Shown: piece after piece, positions 18,855-28,528 of the stretch
Layout of the letters: every line of letters begins with the position of its first letter
Position numbering within the stretch: the first letter of the stretch is position 1
Assembly: GCF_018333235.1 (NCBI RefSeq)
Contig: NZ_BORP01000002.1
Location: 62,001 to 126,000 of the forward strand
DNA: 64,000 bases
Source of the DNA: Ornithinibacillus bavariensis
GTDB taxonomy: Bacteria > Bacillota > Bacilli > Bacillales > Amphibacillaceae
Direction of reading: 5' to 3'
Translations under genes and position numbers: made by a program
Notes under the pieces: model-generated
What the model saw: the letters and a program-made list of their open reading frames with translations, nothing else
What the model was told of the DNA's origin: nothing
The model's database searches: none

Positions 18855-19217
18855 ATGACACATCCTGTATTAACGAACTGTCCTATTTGTCAACATCATC
18901 TAACCGTTATTCAATTACAGTGTGACCATTGTAATACAGTAATTGAAAATAAGTTTTCGCTGCCAAAGTTTGCTCTGTTAACACAGGAACAACTTGAATT
19001 TATTGAGATTTTTTTAGTTAGCAGAGGGAATATAAAGGAAGTTGAAAAAGAGCTAGGAATCTCCTATCCAACAGTAAGAGGAAAGCTTAATGAGGTCATT
19101 AAAGCTCTCGGTCATGATTCCGAACAAAAGAAAGCGATGGATGAAAGTAAAATTGTCAGTATGCTCGAAAAGGGAGAGATTACTCCTGATGAAGCTATAA
19201 AATTATTAAAAGAATAG
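18855..19217 (+). CDS. DUF2089-family zinc-ribbon/HTH protein
   Basis: A 120-residue protein with two CxxC pairs (CPIC at 9-12, CDHC near 24-27), then a helix-turn-helix-like stretch EVEKELGISYPTVRGKLNEVI (split here as EVEKELGISYPT then VRGKLNEVI) and a C-terminal LEKGEITPDEAIKLLKE motif of the SHOCT-like kind. This is the DUF2089 layout. A DNA-binding role is plausible from the HTH. It is followed 12 bp later by a protein that begins with the same short helical motif, so the pair probably works together. Confidence 0.75.
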   Translation: MTHPVLTNCPICQHHLTVIQLQCDHCNTVIENKFSLPKFALLTQEQLEFIEIFLVSRGNIKEVEKELGISYPTVRGKLNEVIKALGHDSEQKKAMDESKIVSMLEKGEITPDEAIKLLKE

Positions 19218-19229
19218 GGGAAAAGGAAA

Positions 19230-19613
19230 ATGAAACAAGAAATTGCGAAGGTCATTAGAATGATGGAAGAGGGAAAAATTGACGCAGAAAAGGCAACAGA
19301 GTTAATTTCTTTACTAAAAGAAAAGGAAGAAAGTGGTTCAACAGCAAAATCTACTAGTTATTTAGATAAAACCTTAAAAATACGTATTAAATCGGAAGAA
19401 AATGATCAGGTCAATGTAAACCTGCCGATTAGGCTTTTCCAAGTATTGCTTCGAGCCGGTCATGGTATTGCCTCTAGTATTCCAGAAGTAGAAAAATATG
19501 TGAAGGATTTGGATGTAGATTTAATTTTAGCAGCAATTGATCAGGAGCTAGAAGGACGTATTGTGGATATTTCAACAAATAATGGCGACAAAATTGATGT
19601 ATATGTTGAATAA
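19230..19613 (+). CDS. SHOCT-like domain protein
   Basis: A 127-residue protein. Residues 1-32 form the short MMEEGKIDAEKATELISLL helical hairpin found in SHOCT-like/YvlB-type proteins; the rest is a beta-rich domain with NVNLPIRLFQVLL and a final strand KIDVYVE. Co-transcribed with the DUF2089 gene (12-bp gap) and the next membrane protein (9-bp gap). The three may form an envelope-stress or self-regulating unit like yvl operons, which is inference. Confidence 0.6.
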   Translation: MKQEIAKVIRMMEEGKIDAEKATELISLLKEKEESGSTAKSTSYLDKTLKIRIKSEENDQVNVNLPIRLFQVLLRAGHGIASSIPEVEKYVKDLDVDLILAAIDQELEGRIVDISTNNGDKIDVYVE

Positions 19614-19622
19614 GGTGCAACA

Positions 19623-19910
19623 ATGGTAAAAATAAAGATCAAGACGGAAGGGTCTATGAAGCTAATTATTCCAGTTCCCTATTTTGCATTACATTTCGCA
19701 GTTTCCATCATTTTCTCCAAATTTGTTTGGAAGCAACTGATGACTCGCCGTGACAATGACAAGACCTCATCACGAATACCTTCCACGCTAAATAACCAAT
19801 TTATTAAACCACTGATTAAAACCACTATCAAAGAATTTCAAAATTATCGTGGGATAACCTTAATCGATATTAAAGAATCTGACGGGACTGAAATAACAAT
19901 TAAACTATGA
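19623..19910 (+). CDS. Small hypothetical protein with one membrane segment
   Basis: A 95-residue protein with a hydrophobic stretch at about residues 13-35 (LIIPVPYFALHFAVSIIF) and a basic then beta-rich C-terminus ending DGTEITIKL, which resembles the end of the preceding protein. It may share that domain fold. Its stop codon lies inside the terminator stem. Function unknown. Confidence 0.6.
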   Translation: MVKIKIKTEGSMKLIIPVPYFALHFAVSIIFSKFVWKQLMTRRDNDKTSSRIPSTLNNQFIKPLIKTTIKEFQNYRGITLIDIKESDGTEITIKL

Positions 19911-19944
19911 AGAATAGGGACTGATTTATAGTCCCTATTCTTCA
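19908..19944. terminator. Bidirectional terminator containing both stop codons
   Basis: A perfect 15-bp stem (TGAAGAATAGGGACT and its complement) with a seven-base loop. The left arm begins with the TGA of the plus-strand operon and the right arm carries the stop of the convergent MFS gene, so the hairpin overlaps both coding regions. Confidence 0.85.
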
Positions 19945-21185
19945 TCCGTTGATTTAAGTGAACGGAATACGATTAAGAAATACAAGGATCCAATTAAATA
20001 TAACCCTGCAGTTATCGTAAAGACATTTGCGTAGCCCCAATATGTACCATATTTTAGGACAATAGCTGTAGATACTGGTCCCATAAATGCCCAACCTAAC
20101 TGAAATACCATTTGATTAATCGAATTAGCCAGCCCTTTAACAGAGTCATTTACTTTTGACATCATTAAAGAGGATTGAATTGGGTTACCAGCATTCATGA
20201 GAGCCTGCCTAAATAGAAATCCAATACTAGCTAACAATAAACTTTCTGTATAAGCGGTAAGCAGCAGGAAGGGTAGTGATGCTAATTGGAGATAAACAAC
20301 TGCCCGAACCTCTCCTACCTTTCTTACCACTAAAGGTCCGATAAACATTGCGACAGCAGTTGCTGCCTGCCCTAAAGAGATGATTAACCCAATGATGGAG
20401 TTAGATGCTAGAAATCGATCCGCAAAGTATAGATTTAAATAGGGAATGACAAGTCCACTACCAAAACCAATTAATAATTGCGCAACTGCAAATAAAATAA
20501 TGACCTTGAAGCCCGATTTATTAGCACGTATAAACTCGCGAAATGGTATCTTTTTATTTTTCGGCAATTTTTCCTTTCTGTTTTCAACCATTTTTGCGAT
20601 TGGGAAGAATGCTAGAATATAAAAGATACTGCCAATAATTAATGTGAAGCGTATCGCACTAAGATCAGTCGTAAATAAATGGAAAAAGTCCGTTAGGAAA
20701 CCACCTAATAAACTACCAATAACATTGGCAGCGGTCATAATTGCAGAATGAAGGCTAAATAGGTGAACCCGCTGTTTCGGCTTAGAGTTTTCTGCTAACC
20801 AGGGGATAGAAGATACCTGTAGGAAGGCTGTAAATATCCCCGTTGCAAATCCTGTAATTAATAAAAGCGTTTGCATCTCCACGATACTTCGCAGGAATAA
20901 AATCATTCCAGAAAGTAGTACCCCAAAAACCATTACGCGTTTTCTGCCAAGCTTATCACTCATTATTCCAGCTGGAACAAGAATAATAGCGGTAGCAAGA
21001 GAGGTAAGAGCAATTACCTGTCCATTAACCTCGTGACTAAGGCCAAGCTCTTGGATATAGATATTATAAATGACCATAAACATGCCCATTCCAATTTGTG
21101 AAAAGATATTGGCCCAAATTGCTAACTTAATATTCTGATTATATGTTTTAAATTGTGTAGACCATTCTTGGAAGAATACCGCCAT
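19935..21185 (-). CDS. MFS transporter
   Basis: About 416 residues with twelve predicted membrane segments and the MFS loop motif GIMSDKLGRKRVMVFG between segments 2 and 3. Likely a proton-driven exporter, perhaps a drug efflux pump; the substrate is unknown. ATG 21185 is preferred because AAGGACGGGG precedes it; ATG codons at 21224 and 21257 lack a ribosome site. It is divergent from a PadR-family regulator gene, a common arrangement for PadR-controlled efflux genes. Confidence 0.85.
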   Translation of the reverse strand: MAVFFQEWSTQFKTYNQNIKLAIWANIFSQIGMGMFMVIYNIYIQELGLSHEVNGQVIALTSLATAIILVPAGIMSDKLGRKRVMVFGVLLSGMILFLRSIVEMQTLLLITGFATGIFTAFLQVSSIPWLAENSKPKQRVHLFSLHSAIMTAANVIGSLLGGFLTDFFHLFTTDLSAIRFTLIIGSIFYILAFFPIAKMVENRKEKLPKNKKIPFREFIRANKSGFKVIILFAVAQLLIGFGSGLVIPYLNLYFADRFLASNSIIGLIISLGQAATAVAMFIGPLVVRKVGEVRAVVYLQLASLPFLLLTAYTESLLLASIGFLFRQALMNAGNPIQSSLMMSKVNDSVKGLANSINQMVFQLGWAFMGPVSTAIVLKYGTYWGYANVFTITAGLYLIGSLYFLIVFRSLKSTDEE

Positions 21186-21383
21186 GCTGTTTCCCCGTCC
21201 TTTGAAAATCCAGTCGTTTGCCATAAAAATATTTCGTGTCCCTAAGCAATAGTACAATCAAATAATAGAAAAGTAAATAAAAATAAGGCGGTTAATTTTT
21301 GTATGAATAATTTGAACATTATTGACTAATCAGGAATATTTATATAATGTATCATATAGATATATATCAAAAGGATAGGTGTA

Positions 21384-21932
21384 ATGATGAAGAAAAATTA
21401 TAATCATACAAGGTTCGCGATATTGGGCTTACTGACCACTGAATGCAGAACGGGATATCAAATTAAGCAAATGATTGATGGAAGCTTAAACCATTTCTGG
21501 AAGATTAGCTATGGCCAAATCTATCCTACATTAAAGACACTTGCAGATGAGGGATTGGCAACTGTTCAGGATACAAAGCAGGATGGTAAGCCAGATAAGA
21601 AAGAATATCTTCTAACATCAAAAGGCGAGAAGGAGCTTCGAGAATGGTTAAAATCACCTTTGAAGGATATCCCAATTCATAAGAATGAGGTTTTATTAAA
21701 GCTGTTCTTTAGCAGACACCAGGAAAAGGAACGAACTATTAACTATTTGCAGCATTATCACGAGATATTACAGGAAAAATTAAACACATATGGAGGTATT
21801 GAGTCTGTCATACATAAGCATTCACTTGATAATGCTGATGCACAGTATTGGCTATTTACATTAGATTATGGAAAAAGGATAACAGCAGCAGAAATAGCAT
21901 GGTGTGAGGATACAATTAAAAAATTAGTATGA
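21384..21932 (+). CDS. PadR-family transcriptional regulator
   Basis: A 182-residue regulator: N-terminal winged helix typical of PadR (FAILGLLTTECRTGYQIKQ, ISYGQIYPTLKTLADEGL, wing with KKEYLLTSKGEKEL), then the C-terminal helical Vir_act_alpha dimerisation domain. It probably represses its own promoter and the divergent MFS gene. A TATCATATAGATA dyad at about 21350-21362, just downstream of a TATAAT box, is a candidate operator. DUF4188 follows 14 bp later. Confidence 0.88.
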   Translation: MMKKNYNHTRFAILGLLTTECRTGYQIKQMIDGSLNHFWKISYGQIYPTLKTLADEGLATVQDTKQDGKPDKKEYLLTSKGEKELREWLKSPLKDIPIHKNEVLLKLFFSRHQEKERTINYLQHYHEILQEKLNTYGGIESVIHKHSLDNADAQYWLFTLDYGKRITAAEIAWCEDTIKKLV

Positions 21933-21946
21933 GAGGAGGAATCTAG

Positions 21947-22426
21947 ATGGGAAAGAAGCTGTACACAGGAAGGTATACAACAGATAATGATGAGGATATA
22001 GTGGTATTTCTTATAGGTATGAGAATTAATAACCGGTTAGCCATTCGAAAATGGTTCCCTGTGTTTAAGGCTATGCCACCGATGATTCGGGAGCTATATG
22101 AGAATAAGGAGGAGCTAGGGTTCCTTTCGATGGAGAGCTTTTTTGGCCTGCGAACCACGTTATTAATTACGTATTGGAGATCGATTGAGGATTTGCTGGC
22201 TTACGCTAAAGGGCAGAAACACGTAACTGCTTGGAGAGAATTTAATAAAAAAGTAGGTGATAATAAGGCTGTTGGCATCTATCACGAAACATATTTTGTG
22301 ACGAAAGGAAATTATGAATCTGTGTATGGGAATATGCCAATATATGGCCTAGCTAAAGCCAAAAATCATCGCTTGATAACATCGAATATACGAACGGCTA
22401 AAAAACGATTATCTGTTAAAGAATAG
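21947..22426 (+). CDS. DUF4188 monooxygenase-like protein
   Basis: A 159-residue protein of the DUF4188 family, a ferredoxin-like (dimeric alpha/beta barrel) fold related to small heme or cofactor-free monooxygenases; family members are often paired with PadR regulators. Visible motifs are GRYTTDNDEDIVVFLIGMRI at the start and YWRSIEDLLAYAKG and GIYHETYFV in the core. Probably a detoxification enzyme induced through the PadR protein encoded just upstream. Confidence 0.75.
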   Translation: MGKKLYTGRYTTDNDEDIVVFLIGMRINNRLAIRKWFPVFKAMPPMIRELYENKEELGFLSMESFFGLRTTLLITYWRSIEDLLAYAKGQKHVTAWREFNKKVGDNKAVGIYHETYFVTKGNYESVYGNMPIYGLAKAKNHRLITSNIRTAKKRLSVKE

Positions 22427-22482
22427 GAAGTAAAGCTACAAGTAGAATAGAGCTGCCTACTGCTAAAAACTAATTATGATAA

Positions 22483-22530
22483 AAACAAGTTATCGAAGTT
22501 TCTTATTTTGATAGCTTGTTTTTTTTTCGA
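22483..22530 (+). terminator. Terminator after the DUF4188 gene
   Basis: ACAAGTTATC pairs with GATAGCTTGT (one G-U pair) and is followed by nine T residues. Confidence 0.8.
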
Positions 22531-22630
22531 GAAAAAAGAGAAAAAACATAAATTGATGAAATGATATGTATAATATATATAATTCCGATTTATCAGTTTA
22601 TTGAAAAAGCCATCAAAGGAGGTTGCTGAA

Positions 22631-23629
22631 ATGGAATCTGTAAAGCCACTACTTGAGGTTAAAAACTTACATACACACTTTTTTACGAAGACTGGAGTGG
22701 TCCGAGCTGTTGATGGCGTAAATTTTGATGTGAAGCCAGGAGAAACCTTAGGGATTGTTGGAGAATCGGGATCGGGAAAGAGTATTACTGCGATGTCTAT
22801 TTTGGGGTTGATTCCGAGTCCACCAGGAAGAATAGTGGACGGAGAAATCCTCTTTAAGGGAGAGGACTTATTAAAAAAGAGTGAAAACCAAATGAGACAA
22901 ATCCGTGGAAAAGAAATTTCGATGGTATTTCAAGATCCAATGACATCATTAAATCCAGTATTTAGTGTGGAAAAACAGATGGTCGAAACTGTTCTAGCGC
23001 ACGAGAAGGTGACCAAAAAACAAGCAAGGGACCGAGCAATAGAACTGTTGAATCTTGTTGGTATCCCAGACCCATCAAAGCGTGTTAAAAATTACCCACA
23101 TGAATTTAGTGGTGGGATGAGACAACGTGTAATGATTGCAATGGCACTTGCTTGTAATCCTTCTTTATTAATTGCGGATGAACCAACGACAGCACTGGAT
23201 GTTACGATACAAGCTCAAATATTAGAGCTCTTTAAAAAAATGCAGAAGGAACTAGATATGGCGATTATCATGATTACTCATGATCTTGGAGTAGTAGCAG
23301 AGGTCTGTGATCGTGTATTGGTTATGTATGCTGGTAAGCCAGCCGAATTTACAGATACGAAGAAGCTCTTTGATCAAGGAAAACATCCCTATACATTAGG
23401 GCTAATGAATTCTATCCCAAAAATTTCTCCAAATAAGGAAAAATTAATACCAATTACTGGTCTACCACCGAACCTAGGTGACTTACCGAAGGGCTGTAGC
23501 TTTGCTCCAAGATGTAAGCATGTAATGGATAGCTGTCTCTCTATTGATCCTACATTGCAAGAAATTGACGAAAACCATTTTGTTCGCTGTCTATTATACG
23601 AAGAATCAAAGAAGGCGGTAACGACATGA
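22631..23629 (+). CDS. Peptide ABC transporter ATP-binding protein (DppD/OppD type)
   Basis: A 332-residue ABC ATPase with Walker A GESGSGKS, signature [15 protein letters not shown], Walker [13 protein letters not shown] and the C-terminal oligopeptide/dipeptide extension with a cysteine-rich iron-sulfur-type pattern ([14 protein letters not shown] and a later Cys). ATG 22631 has AAAGGAGG eight bases upstream. It is first in a five-gene transporter operon and overlaps the next gene by four bases. Confidence 0.93.
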   Translation: MESVKPLLEVKNLHTHFFTKTGVVRAVDGVNFDVKPGETLGIVGESGSGKSITAMSILGLIPSPPGRIVDGEILFKGEDLLKKSENQMRQIRGKEISMVFQDPMTSLNPVFSVEKQMVETVLAHEKVTKKQARDRAIELLNLVGIPDPSKRVKNYPHEFSGGMRQRVMIAMALACNPSLLIADEPTTALDVTIQAQILELFKKMQKELDMAIIMITHDLGVVAEVCDRVLVMYAGKPAEFTDTKKLFDQGKHPYTLGLMNSIPKISPNKEKLIPITGLPPNLGDLPKGCSFAPRCKHVMDSCLSIDPTLQEIDENHFVRCLLYEESKKAVTT

Positions 23630-24621
23630 GTGCATTATTAGAACTGAAAAATATCAAAAAGCATTTTCCATTAAAAAGTGAGAAGCTCTTCACAAAGGAA
23701 AAGCCCTTACTAAAGGCAGTGGATGGTATATCCCTGTCCGTTCGTTCAGGGGAAACGCTTGGATTAGTAGGAGAAAGTGGATGTGGAAAGTCTACAGCAG
23801 GCAGGATGGCACTAAAATTGTTAGAGCCAACAGAGGGCGAGATTTGGTTTAAGGGAGAAAATATTACGAATTATCGAGGGGAACAATTAAGGAAGCTTCG
23901 AAGAGAAATGCAAATAATTTTCCAGGATCCCTATGCTTCATTAAATCCACGAAAAACGATTGAGCAGACACTTGCTGAACCACTTAAAATCTTTGGCATG
24001 CCAAAAGGGCAAGTAACACAGCGAATTGACTATTTATTAGATGTTGTAGGGCTAAGCTCTTACCATAAACAGCGCTATCCACATGAATTTAGTGGTGGAC
24101 AACGTCAACGAATAGGAATTGCTAGAGCACTTGCACTCGAGCCTGAGCTTGTCATTTGTGATGAACCAGTTTCAGCACTTGATGTATCGATACAGGCACA
24201 GGTTATCAACCTTATGGAAGAATTACAGGCTGAATTTAACTTAACCTATATCTTCATTGCACATGACTTAAGTGTCGTTCATCACATTAGTGATAGGGTT
24301 GCAGTGATGTATTTAGGGAAAATAGTGGAGCTGGGCGACGCAGGTGAGGTGTATAGTAATCCGAAGCATCCTTATACACAAGCATTGCTATCAGCAGTAC
24401 CTGAGACGAATCCACATCGTGAAAAGGAACGAATAATTTTAAAGGGAGATTTACCTTCACCAGCAAATCCACCAGCAGGCTGTAAATTCCATACAAGATG
24501 CCCTTTTGCAGAGGATATTTGTAGAGTACAGGAGCCAGAATTAAAGCTGGTGTCAACAGGTGGTCAGATGGCAGCATGTCACTTTGCTAAAGAGGTAGTG
24601 ACAGAAGGGAATTTTACTTAA
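23626..24621 (+). CDS. Peptide ABC transporter ATP-binding protein (DppF/OppF type)
   Basis: A 331-residue ABC ATPase with Walker A GESGCGKST, signature FSGGQRQRIGIARAL, Walker B LVICDEPVSALD and the C-terminal oligopeptide extension (CKFHTRCPFAEDIC). It pairs with the preceding ATPase to power peptide import. The start overlaps the upstream stop (ATGA), so translation is coupled. Confidence 0.93.
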   Translation: MSALLELKNIKKHFPLKSEKLFTKEKPLLKAVDGISLSVRSGETLGLVGESGCGKSTAGRMALKLLEPTEGEIWFKGENITNYRGEQLRKLRREMQIIFQDPYASLNPRKTIEQTLAEPLKIFGMPKGQVTQRIDYLLDVVGLSSYHKQRYPHEFSGGQRQRIGIARALALEPELVICDEPVSALDVSIQAQVINLMEELQAEFNLTYIFIAHDLSVVHHISDRVAVMYLGKIVELGDAGEVYSNPKHPYTQALLSAVPETNPHREKERIILKGDLPSPANPPAGCKFHTRCPFAEDICRVQEPELKLVSTGGQMAACHFAKEVVTEGNFT

Positions 24622-24720
24622 TCGTATAGGTTACTAGTTGCTTTTTAGAAATAGCTAGGATTTTTATGAAATGATCCTAGGTTTCATAAATATTATTATG
24701 ACAAATGAGGGGGAATAAAG

Positions 24721-26316
24721 TTGAAGAAACGATATTTGTTTATGTTACTTATAATCGTAGCCATGATCCTTAGTGCTTGTGGAGATAGCACAAGTAAGTC
24801 AAACAATAAGGACAATGGTGGCGGGGAAAAAACACTCGTATTTGGACGTGGTGCGGATTCGATTCAGTTGGATCCATCAAAGGTGACAGATGGTGAATCC
24901 ATCTATGTAACAAACCAGATTTATGATACGTTAGTTCGTTATGTTGAAGAAAATACGGAAGTAAAACCAGCACTCGCAACGGAGTGGAATGTTACAGATG
25001 ATGGTTTAGTTTGGACCTTCCAGCTACGAGATGATGTTAAGTTCCATGATGGCACTGACTTCACCGCAGAGGATGTAGTTTATAACTTTGAACGCTGGAC
25101 TACTTCGGCAGAATTTACATACTACGGTTACATGTTTGGGGCTTCTGAGGATGATATGGGTGGAATTATTGAAAAGGTAGAAGCTACAGGAGATTATGAA
25201 GTGCAAATTACATTATCTGAACCGAACGCACCATTCTTACAGACATTAGCGATGCCACCATTTGGAATTGCTAGTCCAGATGCAATAGAAGAGCATGGGG
25301 ATAATTATTTTAAAAACCCTGTTGGAACAGGACCTTTTGTATTCAAGGAGTGGGTTCCAGACGATAGCATTACCCTTACAAAAAATGAAGATTATTTTGG
25401 TGAAGTAGCAAAAATTGATAAGGTTATATTCCGTGTGATTCCAGATAATGGTGCTCGTTTTATGGAATTACAGGCTGGAACAATTGACATCATGGAGGGG
25501 TTAAACCCACAGGATATTGCGACCGCTGAGGGTGATGATGCATTACAAATTATTCGCAGACCTTCGATGAACGTTTCCTATATGGCGATGAATATGGATA
25601 AAGGTGGACCTATGTCAGACAAACTGGTTCGTCAAGCAATCAATATGGCAATTAATAAGGATGAACTAATTGCATTATATGAAGGTGTTGGAAAGGAAGC
25701 TAAAAATCCAATTCCACCATCATTGTGGGGATTTAATGATGATATTGAGCCTTATGCTTATGATGTTGAGAAAGCAAAGGCTTTGCTTGCAGAGGCTGGC
25801 TATGCAGATGGTTTTGATATTACCCTTCACACATTCTCTAATCCAAGACCATATATGCCACAGCCAAAGCTAGCTGCCCAAGCAATTGCAGAAATGCTAA
25901 AAGAAGTAAATATTAATGTGGAAATAACTGAAAGTGATTGGGATACGCATTTAGCAACAGTAGAAAACGGTGAGCATGACATGGCATTCTTAGGCTGGAC
26001 TGGTGATAACGGTGATCCAGATAACTTCCTATATGTTCTTTTAGATAAGGATAATGCGACTGTAGGTTCAGCAGGAAATATTGCTTTTTATAAAAGTGAT
26101 GAGGTTCATGACATTTTAAAAGCAGCACAAGTAGAAATGGATCAGGATAAGCGCACGGAACTTTATCTAAAGGTACAGGAAATAATCCATGAGGATGCTC
26201 CATGGGTACCAATTGCTCACACAACACCACCGCTTGCAGCGAAAAGCAGTGTTGTTGACTTTGTGCCACACCCAACAGGAAGTGAGCCATTCAATCTACT
26301 AGATATTAAAAAATAG
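24721..26316 (+). CDS. Peptide-binding lipoprotein (SBP family 5, DppA/OppA type)
   Basis: A 531-residue solute-binding lipoprotein: signal peptide with lipobox LSAC (Cys20), Asn/Lys linker, then the family-5 domain with the signature region LATEWNVTDDGLVWTFQLR (about residue 80) and a GTGPFVFKEW motif. TTG start preceded by GAGGGGGAATAAAG. It delivers di- or oligopeptides, or possibly another small solute such as a metal chelate, to the permeases. A hairpin after the gene probably raises its expression over the permeases. Confidence 0.92.
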   Translation: MKKRYLFMLLIIVAMILSACGDSTSKSNNKDNGGGEKTLVFGRGADSIQLDPSKVTDGESIYVTNQIYDTLVRYVEENTEVKPALATEWNVTDDGLVWTFQLRDDVKFHDGTDFTAEDVVYNFERWTTSAEFTYYGYMFGASEDDMGGIIEKVEATGDYEVQITLSEPNAPFLQTLAMPPFGIASPDAIEEHGDNYFKNPVGTGPFVFKEWVPDDSITLTKNEDYFGEVAKIDKVIFRVIPDNGARFMELQAGTIDIMEGLNPQDIATAEGDDALQIIRRPSMNVSYMAMNMDKGGPMSDKLVRQAINMAINKDELIALYEGVGKEAKNPIPPSLWGFNDDIEPYAYDVEKAKALLAEAGYADGFDITLHTFSNPRPYMPQPKLAAQAIAEMLKEVNINVEITESDWDTHLATVENGEHDMAFLGWTGDNGDPDNFLYVLLDKDNATVGSAGNIAFYKSDEVHDILKAAQVEMDQDKRTELYLKVQEIIHEDAPWVPIAHTTPPLAAKSSVVDFVPHPTGSEPFNLLDIKK

Positions 26317-26329
26317 ATATTAGAGAATT

Positions 26330-26370
26330 GTTGTCTCATAGGGTAAATATTCCCTATGAGGCAACATCTT
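26330..26370 (+). terminator. Intercistronic hairpin after the binding-protein gene
   Basis: GTTGTCTCATAGGG pairs with CCCTATGAGGCAAC (one G-U pair) around eight bases, then a weak T-rich tail. It probably acts as a partial terminator or 3' stabiliser within the operon. Confidence 0.65.
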
Positions 26371-26398
26371 TATTGAAGGAAAACGGAGGAATAAAGCG

Positions 26399-27403
26399 AT
26401 GTTAAAATACATTACTAGTAGACTACTCATGCTAATCCCCGTGCTCATCGGAGTCTCCATTCTTGCTTTTTCCCTCATTCACTTAGTACCTGGAGATCCT
26501 GCAAGAAGCATATTAGGTGAGAAGGCAACTGCTGCTCAATTAGAAGCATTACGCAATGAACTCGGATTAAATGATCCGTATGTCGTGCAATATGGTAGGT
26601 TTTTAGGACATATTTTGCAAGGGGATCTAGGAAAGTCCATTCAATCAAAGGAAAGTATTGGAGTGGAATTGATTCAGAAGCTACCAGCAACAATAGAATT
26701 AGCGATATTCGCGATGGTAATTGCCATTGTTATTGGAGTATTAGCAGGTGTTATAGCAGCAGTTAAGCAATATTCGTGGTTTGACAATATAAGTATGACG
26801 GTTTCTCTATTCGGTGTTTCCTTACCAATTTTTTGGCTAGGACTAATGATGATTTGGATATTTTCCGTTACGTTTAATATTCTCCCTCCAAGTGGACGCC
26901 TAACAACTGGGGTTGAATTAAACACCATTACGAATTTTTATTTATTAGACAGTATCCTTACTGGAAACTGGGTAGCTTTAAAGGATGCGTTTTTGCATTT
27001 GTTAATGCCTGGTATAGCACTAGCAACAATACCGATGGCTATTATTGCTCGGATGACGAGATCTAGCATGCTAGAAGTAATGCGCCAAGATTACATTCGA
27101 ACTGCTAATGCAAAGGGTTTACGTAAAACGATTATTATCTTTCAACATGCCTTAAAAAATGCCTCCTTACCTGTATTAACAGTTGTTGGCCTTCAGTTTG
27201 GGTTATTGCTAGGAGGTGCAGTGCTTACAGAATCCATTTTTTCCTGGCCGGGAGTTGGTCGGTATGTCTATCTAGCAGTTCTTGGACGAGATTATCCAGT
27301 TGTCCAGAGTACGATCTTAGTAATTGCAGCTATCTTCGTGTTCGTCAATTTAATTACGGATATTCTATATAAGTATCTAGATCCAAGAATAAAGTATGAG
27401 TAG
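26399..27403 (+). CDS. Peptide ABC transporter permease (DppB/OppB type)
   Basis: A 334-residue permease with an N-terminal membrane segment, an extracytoplasmic loop with GDPARSILGEKA, five further segments and the transport signature in RTANAKGLRKTIIIF. CGGAGGAATAAAGCG precedes the ATG. It forms the channel with the following permease. Confidence 0.93.
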   Translation: MLKYITSRLLMLIPVLIGVSILAFSLIHLVPGDPARSILGEKATAAQLEALRNELGLNDPYVVQYGRFLGHILQGDLGKSIQSKESIGVELIQKLPATIELAIFAMVIAIVIGVLAGVIAAVKQYSWFDNISMTVSLFGVSLPIFWLGLMMIWIFSVTFNILPPSGRLTTGVELNTITNFYLLDSILTGNWVALKDAFLHLLMPGIALATIPMAIIARMTRSSMLEVMRQDYIRTANAKGLRKTIIIFQHALKNASLPVLTVVGLQFGLLLGGAVLTESIFSWPGVGRYVYLAVLGRDYPVVQSTILVIAAIFVFVNLITDILYKYLDPRIKYE

Positions 27404-27459
27404 GTTTGACGATTAATGGAATTTGTTTCGGTAAAAGACGAAGAAAGGATGTGCAGCCA

Positions 27460-28362
27460 ATGTCTATAGAACCAATTCCAAATGTAGAAGTTGAGCAGGG
27501 AAAGGTGAAATCTACAAAATCAAGAAGTCTCGGAATGGAAGCATTGTTCCGGCTCTTGAGAAGTAAGACTTCCATTGTTGGCTTAATAATTATCCTAATT
27601 TTGATGATTACAGCTTTATTCGCGCCGTTAATTGCCACCCATGATCCAACAGTCCAAAGTATTCCTAATCGATATCAAGCACCCTCCAGTGAACATATAC
27701 TAGGAACGGATGAATTGGGACGGGATATTTTTAGTAGAATCGTGTTTGGAACTAGAATTTCAATCCAAATTGGACTTATCGCTGTTGGAATCTCAATGGT
27801 AGTTGGTGTGTTCTTAGGAGCTGTTGCTGGCTATTTTGGTAAATGGGTGGACCAGATTGTTATGCGTTTTATTGATATCATGATGGCATTTCCTAGTATT
27901 CTATTAGCAATAGCTCTAGTAGCGGTACTTGGTCCAAATTTACGAAATGCGATGATTGCGGTCGGTATTGTAGGAGTACCCCAATTTGCAAGGATTGTAC
28001 GATCAGCAGTGTTATCTGTAAAGGAAACAGAGTTCATTGAAGCAGCAAGGGCAATAGGTGGAAAGCATGGCAGAATATTGTTTGGGCATGTACTGCCTAA
28101 TAGCATGGCACCGATTATCGTACAAGCAACATTAGGGATTGGTACAGCTATTTTAGATGCTGCTGGCCTTAGTTTCTTAGGCCTAGGTGCACAACCACCG
28201 ACACCAGAATGGGGAGCGATGCTTAGTGATGGTCGAGCAGCTATTCAACATGCTCCATGGGTTGTTGCCTTTCCAGGGCTAGCGATCTTTCTATTCGTAT
28301 TAGGCTTTAACCTATTTGGAGATGGACTACGTGATGCATTAGACCCAAAATTGAAAGAATAG
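27460..28362 (+). CDS. Peptide ABC transporter permease (DppC/OppC type)
   Basis: About 300 residues, six membrane segments, the HILGTDELGRDIFSRI motif (about residue 75) typical of DppC/OppC, and the ATPase-contact signature EAARAIGGKHGRILF. The start at ATG 27460 follows GAAAGGATG; an in-frame TTG at 27406 directly after the preceding gene has no ribosome site. Last gene of the transporter; a terminator follows. Confidence 0.92.
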   Translation: MSIEPIPNVEVEQGKVKSTKSRSLGMEALFRLLRSKTSIVGLIIILILMITALFAPLIATHDPTVQSIPNRYQAPSSEHILGTDELGRDIFSRIVFGTRISIQIGLIAVGISMVVGVFLGAVAGYFGKWVDQIVMRFIDIMMAFPSILLAIALVAVLGPNLRNAMIAVGIVGVPQFARIVRSAVLSVKETEFIEAARAIGGKHGRILFGHVLPNSMAPIIVQATLGIGTAILDAAGLSFLGLGAQPPTPEWGAMLSDGRAAIQHAPWVVAFPGLAIFLFVLGFNLFGDGLRDALDPKLKE

Positions 28363-28392
28363 TAACATTTCTGGTAATTCCATAGTATTATT

Positions 28393-28422
28393 AAGGATAA
28401 AGTTAATGACTTTATCCTTTTG
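28393..28422 (+). terminator. Terminator of the peptide transporter operon
   Basis: AAGGATAAAGT pairs perfectly with ACTTTATCCTT around a five-base loop, followed by TTTG. Confidence 0.8.
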
Positions 28423-28528
28423 TCATTTACCAATGGAGTACCTTTTTATCAATTGTGATTAGAAGGTAGCTCAAGTGAGCAACAGAAAGCTCCATGAAAA
28501 CACATATTACAATGGAGGTTGAGTGGCC

